In this document: positions 44,789 through 56,468 of the stretch, piece by piece
Position numbering within the stretch: the stretch's first letter is position 1
Layout: each line of letters starts with the position of its first letter
DNA from: Euwallacea fornicatus
Lineage: Eukaryota; Arthropoda; Insecta; Coleoptera; Curculionidae
Length of the DNA stretch: 64,000 bases
NCBI RefSeq assembly: GCF_040115645.1
Contig: NC_089546.1
Location: 2,391,001-2,455,000, forward strand
Direction: 5' to 3'
Translations under genes and position numbers: made by a program
The notes under the pieces: generated by a model
Databases searched by the model: none
What the model saw: only the letters and a program-made list of their open reading frames with translations
What the model was told of the DNA's origin: nothing

Positions 44789-46405
44789 AATTACAAAAGC
44801 GCTTCGTCGTCAGAGCGAAACCGGCGTTCACAAATACCATATAACAGCAGCAACATTTTCAAATAAAATTTTATTGAAATCCAAACTCGGAGTCGCAACA
44901 AAAATACTCCACTCAAAGTGCTTTCGGAGATTTCTGAAACGCCGGACAAAGCGGAAAGTTTGATTTGATTACGATTTAAAAAGTTAAATAAAAGTGTATG
45001 GCTCGCTCAGTTTTGCCCTTTTTAGATTGCTTTTTATAACAAAAGAGCGCTTTTAGAAGATTTCGTGCCATGACAAGTAATGAGCAATTTTAAGAACTAA
45101 GTACTTTTTAGCTTATCGTAAAAGAATAACCGGTTTGATAATATGATCAAACATCAGGAGCACGGGCGTGTAATGGGTTTTGTAACCAGAGATGTATTGG
45201 ATGATTAATGGAAAATAACGTAATATTCCGTTTGACTGAAGCTTAAATTAGCCCTGAATGATTAAATGACAAACAGCCCAAATTAGGGCAGTTTTGCTTT
45301 GAGGTTCTAGCCGGTTTAAACTCCCTACCCATTATTAGTTTTAATTGTGGCCCACAGTGCGCATTAGCGAGAATTCAATTTCTATTTAAAACAATACACA
45401 ACTTACAGTGAAAATGGGAATAATTATAAAAATTAAATTTGCCCTTAAAAATGCTCTTACCGGAAAACAAAAGGATAATTTCGCATTACCGCCCTCTAAC
45501 TTAGATTAACCCAGTTCTGTCATGGCTCAATGAAATATAACTAAACGAGATTTCAATCGGGTGCATTCTCCGTGCATTAAGACAGCTACAACTGAACTGT
45601 GCTGACACTAAAAAATAAAAGATTTCTTAGTTGAAAGCAGCGGACCTTATCTTTTCAATTTTCCTCAGAGAGTTTTTGCTTTTAAATGTAGAATGTTCAT
45701 TAGTTCCGATGTCTAGAAGTCTGCTCTAGATGTGACAATCATTGTTAGCTGCAGCTGCAGCCATTGCTTATAGACAATAATTTAAAGTTTGATTAAGAAA
45801 GGGTTTGTTTTATATTTATAATTTGGACATTTCCCTTGCAAGTCCTACTTTGAATGCAACTTTCTTTTTAACTGTCGATGGAGTTCAGTGGAAAGTTTTG
45901 AGGTATTATAGCTGCAGTTGTCATGGTTTTTCATGATGAGAGAACGTTAGGATAAAATTGTGTAGCGCATTTGACGACGTAAACTCAACAGGTTATGCCT
46001 TGATAATCTTGGATTCATCAGTGCGCAAAATGACAAAAAATATAATTCTGTCACGTTGTTAGTTATCTTCAAATTTTCCAATATAAAAAATACGCAAAAA
46101 CTGGTGATTTTTATTGTCATTACCATTTTGTCTAGCTCCAAATCATTTTTTTTTTTCATTAAGAAATACTTTTAGTCATTTTAACTGGATTCCCAGCTCT
46201 AGTTGCTAAGTTTATCAATGTATAGATTGTCGTAAAATCTGACTGTGGCGTTTCTTTTTACCAGTTGTTAAATGGTCAGTTGTTCTTGTTAATCAGTACC
46301 GCAGAACATTTCCATCAAAGTAAATTTTGATTTCTCAGATAATCAAGAAGTGTCAATTATTTCAATATGTAGGACACAATTAAAAATCTGAATGCTTTAC
46401 TTGTA

Positions 46406-48161
46406 TAGTGCGGCAACTTTAACTGGAATATATCCGGTATCTACATGGTATTTGGTTTCTGCCAACATCGCTTAAACACGTCAATTTTTGTTGAACCCGA
46501 TACACATTTTGACAGTGTTTCGAAGGTACAAATTTCAACCCCTTAGTTAATTATGGTGATAGTTACCCTTAAAGTTTAAATGGAAAGGGGGTTCAAGTTA
46601 TGCAGCATTTTAGAAATCATTTCAACCTGACTTTAACTTATAAATCTATAACTTTTATTCGTGGGATAAAATAGTACCAGAAAATAAACAGTGTTATAAA
46701 CAAACGAATTATTATTTCTTTGAATTTGGCAACTGATTGAAAAATTCGCCATTGAATTTTTGGCAGACCCCTAAACTATGATAAAACCCATCTCTCACAT
46801 TTTCCAAAGTATTTGGAGTGATTTGCTTAATTTCATGTCTTATGCATGCTTTGAGTTTATCGATATTATATGATTTCGTATTGTAAAACGTAGATTTCCG
46901 GAATCCGCATAAAAAAAGAAATAAAAAATAGTGAGACAGGGAAATGTCTTCTTTTTATCCATTGATCTGGAAACTTCTAATTTAGGTGTAAGCGAACATT
47001 CTGAGCAAAATCTGTTAGTATGTAAAGCTTGGATTTAATTCACCAGGGAACAAATTAGATAATGTAAGAACAAGTCGTTTCGAAGAAACTCTAAATATCG
47101 TCGGCAATTTAAATTTTGATAAAAATATCGATTCCTATGATACCCGCCCAAACATTTGTTTTTAAAGGATATTGCGTGTGACTATTCATCCGATAAGGAT
47201 TCACTGCAGATCAATAAGGGCAATTTCGTTTAGTGACATATTTATTTAAAGTAAAAGTTGATTTACTTGTAAATAAAATCCATTCCACAGACATTTCTAA
47301 TTGGTAAACAGCATTCATAGTTCTTTCACAAAATCCAATTTATCGATCTCTCCCATCCACAAGTAATTCTTGATGTATTTGCATTTTATACGGTTAAATA
47401 TTTTGATGTTTCAACATTTTCAAAAAGGATATATTACGGATTAAATTTTCATGATCGATATATCGAGCTGGTGTCATAGGGTTTTTTTCAAATGCCGGAA
47501 ATACGGTAATTTTTGTACCCTCATAGATTTTTTGATGTTCATTCCTAGGAGTGTTTCTCACATGACCATAATCTTTAAATTCTTTGCTACTTGACCTGTG
47601 ATCCCTTGATTAATAAGTCGAAAGTTAGGGTACTCTTGTCGAAATAATTGAATAATTTCATTTTGTATTCAGACCCCGTATCGAATCATAATTAAAAATT
47701 TTATTTTATGAGATTCAGTTAATAAGGGATTATTCGCAATTTTTATAACTTACGTGATGTACTTCATTTTTGTACTAAACGAAATGAACTAAATTTTGTA
47801 CTGATGGAATACTCAGATTATCGGGGCTTGTCGCACATTTCATATGAAAATTTAAAAATAAACAAAATTAAAGTGGGGAAAAAATTATTATTAATTTTAT
47901 TTTGTCTCTTGAAGAAAAACAATATGTCAGATAAACTCAGGTTGAAAAGGTCTTTAAAATTGTGTATCATTTGAACCCTCTTTGCATTTAAACACTTTAG
48001 GGTAACTCTCACTCTAGGTAAAGGGTTGACATTTGTAGCGCCAACCCAAAAACCATAAAAAATGTATCAGGTAAAATAAAAATTGACGTATTTAAGTAAT
48101 TTTAGTAAAAATCAAATGCCAAGTCAATACTAAATTTATTACGGTTAAAGTTACCACACTG
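46406..48161 (-). mobile_element. DD41D-like Tc1/mariner-superfamily element, copy B (inverted)
   Basis: The left end TAGTGCGGCAACTTTAACTG (46406) pairs with the reverse complement of the right end CAGTGTGGTAACTTTAACCG (ending 48161); both are flanked by TA (46404-46405 and 48162-48163). Arms of about 300 bp match those of copy A (ACACGTCAATTTTTGTTGAA; TTTAAATGGAAAGGGGGTTC). The transposase remnant lies on the minus strand: ITPNTLENVRDGFYHS near 46770-46830, NTKSYNIDKLKACIRHEIKQ near 46830-46890, and RMNSHTQYPLKTNVWAGI near 47140-47200. The final catalytic block has decayed (SPDF-like became FPCL). At 1,756 bp it is slightly longer than copy A. Confidence 0.8.
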
Positions 48162-51100
48162 TATGTATATAGATATAACAAACCTTAATTTCCAAAGATA
48201 AAGATAATCGATCATTCCGACTTTCTGCCCTTGTGAAAAGACACTTACGTCTATACCTAGATAATCAAATAATCATTTATCAAATTCAAGGACAGGAATT
48301 TACATTTAGAAATATGGCCGCAGTAGAGTAGTTGGAAGGAAAATGAGGCGGAATTGTCTTGTTTTTCTTGAAAGGTCAAGGGAGTTCAAAATGGTCCAGT
48401 TGAGACAATTGTTTTTCAATTTGGCCTCAATTTTGGCCGTCTATTACGTACTATGTACTTGTCATACGTTCGTATAGTAAATAATCGGATGGATTGCGTC
48501 CTTTTTTGTTTTTCCTAAGCAATTAATTTTTATTATCTACACGAGAATGATGATACTTCCTCTTCGTCTCGTAACCCATTGAAAAGAAGTTATCCCATTC
48601 ATGACGTATAAAGATTCTTAATATGCAATGAAGATTTTTCTAACATTGATTCGCTTGCTGCTGAATTTTTCATATTCATGGCAAAAAAGTTTTTAGGATC
48701 AGCAGCAACTTTAAATGAGGGATTTAGTGCTTAAGTAACCCGACGTTAAGTGCTTTTACAGCCAACATTTTACTCCGCTTATTACCAACCCTTAAACTCG
48801 GTTCTATCATCTGTGTTATTCGAAATTTCTTTTAAGCTATAACATCACGTTTTGCAACACGAAAAGTAAATTCCACCAAGCAAAAACCGGCTCTATCTTA
48901 GAAATTCAAGTCGTCGACGTCAGTGAGAATGATCCATCGACTTCCCGGAGTACAAGCCAGGAATATATTTTTCCATCATGCCCCACGCTATAGCTGAATA
49001 TCAAATTTTAGTGCATTTTTACCGTTCTATACCATGTCTACCCCAAATTAACATCCTTTTCTAAATATTTGCTCGTTTTATGACAACAACGAAAACCTCC
49101 TCCCGTGCGCCCCATTTGCTCAAATTTATTGACCAAAGGTTCCTAGAGGAAATGGAAATCTGCAATTTAAAGTCAAGAGACGCAGGCTCAAATTGCCTAG
49201 ATACACATCAGATCTGGGCTATCTTCGTTCGCAATTGCCATTCTACGTCCACCACAGCAATCTAAATTATTTTTTCCCAATTTCGGAAGATAATAGGTTG
49301 TGACAAATGCGAAAAGGTCTTTTTAGACCAAATTGAATATGCTAATTTTAGTCGCTTTTATATAATGGGAATTGTTCGTTTATCGGTACCCCCAAAACCA
49401 CTATAAACAAATATCAAACTGGCCAATCAAAGAACGTTATTTCCCCGAAGAATACTTCAGCAGATAAACAGGATGGGCTTGATGAGTCACAGAGATTGCT
49501 TTCATAGGACCGAGTCATATATTTGGACTGATAGCTACACAGGCCCTCGATTTGTGATTTATAGGCGACCAGAGGAAACACACACCCTACTTTAACCCTC
49601 GAGTTATGTTAACCGCCGTTTAGGGTAGTAAAGTTTAAGATAGTTTCGTTCGATCGGGCCTTCCGCTATCGGTTTTGTAATATAAAGCGGTTTTGGGGGT
49701 CGTATTTTAATAGGAAATAAAATTTGGATCTGGGGCATGATTAGGGATGAAGGCAAGATATTATAGGAAATATGTTGCAACCTTCTTATGAATGGAAATA
49801 CCGTCAGAAATGGAAACGTTAAGAAACGACTTTATCATTAAGTAACCTTGTTTTTGACCCAAGGTCTGCTCCTATTTTCGGCCATCAACGAGGAAACATC
49901 CTTTAAAGAGTATACATTTTTGAAGTTTATATTTGAGTATATCAAGACTTAAAATATTAAATTAGCTTATACAAAGCCACGAAAATACCTAAAAGGTTTG
50001 AAGATTCGTTTAAATTCAAATCGACTTTGGCAAACTTGTTCAAGAAAAAAGGCTTTTAAGATATTCAAAATGTTCTAGGAATGAATACAATGGTTAATGA
50101 CATTCTAAATAGGATGAAGAGTACAAAATGTTCAAGAAATTTAGGTTAGTTCCCGTTGCGTTGAGAAGTTTACTACGTGGGTCTAATTATTATAATTTGA
50201 AAACTTTGAATACTACGTATTATATTATACAGGGGGTGAAAAGTTTACTTTGGAAAAAGTAGAATTTATGTGTTTTCTCAAAAATGATTATATGCCTTAT
50301 GCATGGGTGATTAATTGCGGGAGATACTCGTAGATGTTATTAAGTTCAAGATTGATGATAAATGAAGACATTCGATCTAGACTGGACCGACGATAAATTA
50401 ATCATCAAGCCAAATTCTTATAGATCCATTTTGAAAGCTGCAAGGTACCTAGGATAAAGTGACGTCTTTAACTCTGCCTCCAAGAGACCTTCTCAATTAA
50501 TCGCCTGACCATGAAAATGCGAGGCTCTTCTATGGTTGGCTACAAAAATCTTCAGCTTGTCGGGTGACCGACATAGATGTACAAGAAAGCAGAGGGATTA
50601 ATAATAAGTCAGTTCACACCGAGGACATTAAAACCAGCGATAAGCGTCCAATAACTGTAAAAAGTATGAGCCTAACTAAATCCTTTCTAAGGATTTGAAC
50701 ACTCAAGTTGTAAGAGAGAGTGCATGCAACTGCAGATATCAGACATAAGAATGCTCAGATTGAATAAATGAAAAGGAGCTTAAATCAACTCTCACTTTGA
50801 AAGACACTGTAGCTAAGGTTCGTATAGATCTAAAACCTGCATAGACCTCACATTTGTGTAATTTTCTTATCGGGCGCGAACGATCAAAGGTTCTCTCAGT
50901 GTGAAGATCCAGAATTTCCTGTGTTATCTTCCACAGCTTGATAACGAGGTGTCAGTAGTCGACATTAGTAGAAGAGAAAAACCCCTGATGAAGGGGATAA
51001 GATTTGAGCCAATAATATATTGGGGGTAATGGGCGTAATGGTGTAATCGAGGGTAAAGGAGATGGAATACAAAACAGGAAAGCACGGATGTGATAGTGGA

Positions 51101-53084
51101 GTCAATCTGAAAATATCATCCTCCTGCGGACGAAGGGAGAATGATGTAACTTTGTGAAAATACTAATTGTAGAAATAAGCAGAACGCGACGAATTACATA
51201 TAAATATCACCAGTTCAATTGGGGACATAAAATTTGTACAAGTGGCAGAACGACTGCATAAGATTTAAAATGCCTTCGAAAAAGATCATAGAAATGAGTG
51301 GAGTCAGTCCGACCGGCGTTCTTAGAACGATGTTTATATCGATATCGATGTTGTTGTCAGGTTAAGGCAAGTTCACAAGGCAAGTCAAGTTGCTTGAAAA
51401 ATAAAGTTCAAACCAAGAACCTTTGCTTTTCGCATCAAGAACTGAAAAACCTTTTTCAACCATTTGATATGAATACCGGAACATCAGGTTACGTAGGTTG
51501 CCAATAATTACCAATTAGTTCGCAATTAACTGAGCATGCTTCGATTGATAATATAATAATTATTAAGAGGAGCAAAAGCCTAAAGCTACGGAAAGGGTTT
51601 AATTAGATAGCGAAAGTTTATATCTACCTTCGTTCAAAGTTGCTGGTTTGCGATCTTTGATTAGGGCGTGTGCGTGTGTGTCTTTATGTGTGTGTGTGCG
51701 TGTGCGTGTATGTGTATTGGCGAATTTTACGCACCACATCCGTCTGTAACAGGGTAACAATTAAGTATTCCAGAATCCAGTGGAGTGCTGACTCAAACCC
51801 CATTTACCAAAGACCTTAGGCAATCGTTATCTAACTTTTTAATAGGGCTGTTTAAACGAAACCCGGCAGCGGTTCAACAGAAAATTTCCATTTATTCTGA
51901 AGCAATCGGGCCCTTTGTGACGAAAAGAAGTTAAAATCGCCGTACAAATAAATTTTCATTTTCTAAAAACCGTAGTCATTAACAAAAGTTCCAGGAAAGT
52001 CCTTCGGGGACTCTTATAGCCGCGCGAGTTTATCAAATCTATATTAAATTAGTATTCCAACCAAAAACTTAAAGCCGGCTTAAAGCTACCCGGGGAGTTA
52101 AAGATTACAAAGTATTTTTAAATCCTGAATTAAAGTTAATTAAACTTTATTACGAGTCCATTCCCTGCAGAATGTTGTTCAGCAGTTTCATTTTTCTCTG
52201 CTGTTTGCTTTTGTTTTTCAGTCTAGGACCATTAGGGGCTCGTAATTAAAGCTAGAAAAATTTTACGTAAGGAAATAACCGTTTGGGTTTACGGTGTCTA
52301 GGGATTGATATTTTCTTATTAGGGATTAAGCAGGAACGTGCGAAAGCTCTCTTTCGAGTTCCAGTTTACTCTAATTAAAAATTAAAACTTGTATTACGGT
52401 ACTAGCAAACTTGTTCTAAGTAAATATCTAACTACTTAAGTTTCTGATAAATTCTACAAACTCTAGCATAATATAAAAATAAAAAAGACTTATTAAGTGC
52501 AGAGTGCAAATCGCCTTATTTTAAAATGACAAACTTTTTCTATATACAATTCCATAAAAACAAAAGTTTCCCAGTAGGCTTCAATTTGCCGATAGCCAAC
52601 CTGGAAAGTGTTGTGAAGCATATTAAACTCAAATCAATAAATTAGAAGTGGCAAGGTACTAGACATAATTAACCATATAATTCAGTGTTAAAGAAGAGTA
52701 TTATAGTCGTTTTCAATTTCAATATATTTAAAACTCTAGAATGCCAACCAAGAGAAAACGTAGAAGAAACCCCCTCAATTACCAGCGAAGAATCAAGAGA
52801 TAAAAGCGGAAATACCACAAAGACAATGTAGAGTGAATACAGACACATACTATGTTGAGGTAATGATCACAAATAATTCTAAATATGTAGGTGGAACTTG
52901 ACTCAGAATCTACTGGTGCTAAGGGTAAAAGACAAGGATTAGGGAACTTTACAAATTTGTAGGGAAAATTTTTTTATAAACTTTCATAAAAAAATATCTA
53001 TTTCCGTAAAATTATTAGGTACCAACTTTTATACGGAGTATTCTTTTAAGAGAATATCTGCTGCACTTTCACGAGATTCCGGTC
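48162..53084. other. Region without a recognised gene
   Basis: Long stretch of mostly single-copy-looking DNA. Short frames (49080-49265, 51298-51507) have no motif. The interval 50.3-51.5 kb is purine-rich on the + strand and might be very decayed LINE sequence, but I cannot show it. A GT-rich microsatellite is at 51667-51720. Confidence 0.4.
51667..51720 (+). repeat. GT-rich microsatellite
   Basis: About 54 bases of alternating (GT)n with C and TT interruptions (GTGTGCGTGTGTGTC, then TGTGTGTGTGCGTGTGCGTG). Confidence 0.9.
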
Positions 53085-53260
53085 AAGAAAAGTCCTCTCT
53101 CTGAATTGAAGCAATTTACCTTCAAACAGGGAAGGTCTATAATAGACGCCATGAAAGCTGTGATGAAGAGGGCTCAAATTATTAGGAGACAACCAAGATA
53201 ACAGAGATTATGTTATTGTACGATTTAACGAGAGACAGGAATATTGAGAGGATGGAGGTA
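53085..53260 (+). pseudogene. Non-LTR (R1/jockey-type) reverse transcriptase scrap
   Basis: The translation SPLSELKQFTFKQGRSIIDA then MKAVMKRAQIIRR matches the RT motif LSDxQFGFRxGRSTVDAIxxVV of R1/jockey-type LINEs, which precedes the first catalytic Asp. Stops follow immediately. The remainder from 53.26 to 53.5 kb may be the same fossil. Confidence 0.5.
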
Positions 53261-54179
53261 AATTTCACATTATGCGATCGCTCACCAGCAGACCCCATGT
53301 GTTTAGATTTGAAAGATTTTGAAACCTCGCAAACGTGAGATAAATACGAAGCAACTTATGAAGCATGAGCAAGTGATACGAGAGATGTACAATGGCAAGA
53401 TAAAGATCTTTATTGATTTTGTCAACAAGAGGAATGCCAGCGAATGACTAATTTGACAAATATCTGATTATCCAGATCTGATCATGGAAGGAATTTTCTG
53501 CATTCAGAAGGAACTGTAACTGCTTTTGTTTAGAGTGTGTAATTCATAATACTGATTTTCATTAGTCCAGTAGCAAAGTGAATAAAAGAGACTTCATATT
53601 AAATTTTTAAGAAAAACATTTAGTTTAATGTCGATGCCAGGTTTGACCACCATGTCAATTTTAGGAAATTTCATAGGGGATACAAAAAATTTTATAAAAA
53701 TTATTTTTTTTGCAACAAAAACAAATGTAGTGTTCGTTTGTTAATCAATGCCACGTATAATAAACTGGAAAAAGGGATTAGATGTCAATTTCAATTCAAC
53801 AAATTCTTCAAGGACTTTTTTGTGATTTAACAGGTTTTTTGTAAAAAATAAAGTTATATCGTAACGGACTTGGCAGGTTGCTTTAGAAAGTGGTGTGAGA
53901 ATCATTAGTGCATTTTAATTATTATAATATCAAATTGCTTCAAAATAATTATTACTGCAAGTTAGTCACAAAAAAGTTATTTCTCCTTTGGTATTAATAA
54001 TAATATTGTAAGAAACACATAAAAAAAATGTTTCTCTTACAAAATTAAGCACATATCAGGCCAGGTATCGAAATTTCAGTCTCAATGATTAGCTATGTGA
54101 TAAGTTGTCATAATATTGACAGCAATCTTCAGGTAAACTGTTCTTTAAATATTGCAAGTCTTCAAACTTCCTTCAGAAA

Positions 54180-55360
54180 TTTATCATTTATTTTGATGCA
54201 AATGTTTAGGATGGCTAAGTGGCATTAGGGTCACCCACATTGATTTTCTTTGTGATAATATTTTCCACTCAGGAAATCTCAATTTGTTAAATATATCACT
54301 AGTTGGAGTGTAACGCAAAGCCCGATTATCAATTACTTTTGCATTTCCTTTACCACGGCCAAGAAGAATGGTTTTTTCAAATTTCATTTCGCCAATTTTT
54401 TCTTTTAACTGATAAAATAACTAATTCACCTTATAAGGCTTGGCTTTTTTTCTATCAGATCTACAGGCAGTTCCATATGTAGATTATATCGAAATATAAA
54501 TTAAATTTATCGAACGTTTATAATCTTTTTTTAAAACTCGTTTTATAGTGGAATAAATGAAATCCGCTTTCATTTTGAATATGTTCAATTTCAAAAAAAT
54601 TGTGCTCGGTGATTATGTTGTAGTTTATGATTGTAGAAAGCAGATCATTGGACATAACACAGTCTGTGCTGATATGTACAGTCATCCCTATAATTTTTAT
54701 TTTGTTTGGTCTTTATACTATTGGCTGCTCGAAAATTTTTTCAAATAAGTCGACCCATACACTTATGAAGTTTTTAAAGGTTAAACCGCGTTCAATTTCG
54801 CTCGATAAGTAATAAAATCAATCTTTGTTATTAAAATTATAGAATGTAAAATTTTGTGCTTGGAGTTTCGTTCTATGGTACAACCGATTAATTTTGGTTA
54901 CGGGTGTTATTAGTACTGTTTCTAAATCAAATGCAAAAATTAATTCTTCTTCAATCTTGTCTTTGTTTTTTTCTACCCAACTTCTGTTTTGGTTTCTTAA
55001 TTGTCGAGATATTCCGCTTGAGATGAATTTCCAAATTTGTACAAAGCATATTTCTTGCATTGATCTTTTTAAGAAAAATATAATGCTAAGTTTTTGGAAT
55101 CAAAAACTTCATTAAATAAAGCAATTGATAAAGGCCGCACATTTTGTGACCAACACCAATCGCTTTTTTTTGTAAAATTTGTAAAAAGTTGTTTTTAAGG
55201 TCCACTCTAGAAACAAATATTTCCTCTGAGCTCATGAACAGCAATAATGAGACTCTATAACAGGTAAAGTATTTTTTTTTTAAATCTCTAATTTTTAACG
55301 TTCTTTGCCGAAAGGCTAATTCAAACTTTTGGAAGTGTCTTCGCATTACTGACAATTTTT
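54180..55360 (-). pseudogene. DUF7869-like transposon protein remnant
   Basis: The minus-strand frame 55060-54818 ends with EELIFAFDLETVLITP followed by TKINRLYHRTKLQAQNFTFY and NFNNKD, which follows the FDLxxVLxTPxLxxNxxYYxRxLxxYNF pattern of the DUF7869 proteins also seen at 12.3 kb. Further down, MTVHISTDCVMSNDLL (near 54690) corresponds to the SDxCxGQN block and IEHIQNESGFHLFHY to the GHS-containing block. The upstream frame 55355-55086 and the downstream frame 54387-54184 may be the ends of the same protein but are not recognisable alone. Badly decayed; termini not found. Confidence 0.45.
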
Positions 55361-56395
55361 CAAGTTATCACATATTAAGTGTTTCTTTTTTCAGTTAAAT
55401 ATACTCCTTTTTTCTATTCTCAACGTGTTCAAGACTATTGGTCTACAGACTTTAATTTTATGATATTTTTTTTAAGTAGAATGTTAAGGAATGAAATTTT
55501 CTAGATTGGTTCATGTCTTTTCTTTCTCGTAGGTGCTTTGCAGGTATTACAGCGTGAGACCATCAATATACAATACATCCTTCTCTGGCCATTTCAAACT
55601 CTAAAGATTTGAAAAAATATCTACTCGATCTTTTTCTGTAATACTTGAACACTTTATTGCCCAATGTGTAATTTATTCACATTGCTATCGTTTTTTTCAA
55701 CATTCGGACTTAACGTGGACCTTCACAAGTCCCAGTGTTAGTATTCGATTTCTTTCTTCCGTAATATATCTTTCTAGTTTCTTTTAGATTTCTATAAATT
55801 TTGCTAAATCAATTTAACTTTTAAATGTGTCTTCTTCTGGTTGTTTTGTTACTTTCTTTTAATTACTCTTCACGGTCGCTTGTTATGTATGAAAATATAT
55901 ATTACATTGTGTTAAGCTTTATTACTGCTATCAGAAAATGAATTTTCCGTTTGACTTAATGTGTCAAGATTAGAGTGGCTTTCTTGATTACATTTATGAA
56001 GCAACTGAAAAATTCTTTTACTACTGCTCAGATTATGTGACGGTATCGTTAATAACATTAATTATTATTCATAATCCACTTACTAGAAGAATAAGGATGC
56101 CATTATTAGAAACTTTTTATTTTTAACAATGAATTTCAATGTTGCGAATTATTAATTAAAGAACAGTCGGTCTTTAAATTTAAGAAAATCTGCTAATTCC
56201 CATGCTTAAAAACGTATATCATTACGAGCTTACTTTTCATTTTATTTTTTTTTGGTAACTTTATTTTAAAATTAATAAGAACTTAACTATAATGTTATTT
56301 TCTCTTGTAGTATTTTGATTATTTGATTGATCAAGCATGCACTAAATATGAATATTTTTGTAAATGATATGGATGAGCATAAAATAATACAAAAT

Positions 56396-56468
56396 GGTAA
56401 CGGGTGTTCGGAAAAATTCCTCAGGTTCATCAGGTAAGCTTTAGGAATTTTTCAAAAAACCTGTTACC
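56396..56468. repeat. Hairpin with 26-bp arms
   Basis: GGTAACGGGTGTTCGGAAAA then ATTCCT (56396-56421) pairs with 56443-56468, with four mismatches in 26 bases and a 21-base loop. Confidence 0.7.

Larger units (their letters stand above)
41410..46405. other. Region without a recognised gene; several small repeats
   Basis: No host exon or transposase found. It contains a 13-bp-arm hairpin at 41888-41926, a longer imperfect inverted repeat at 43270-43660 and a pair of direct repeats at 44238-44346 and 44675-44788. From about 43.1 to 45.6 kb the DNA is GC-richer and resembles single-copy non-coding sequence; open frames there (44125-44565 minus, 146 codons; 44345-44653 plus, 102 codons) overlap each other and have no motif. 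Confidence 0.4.
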
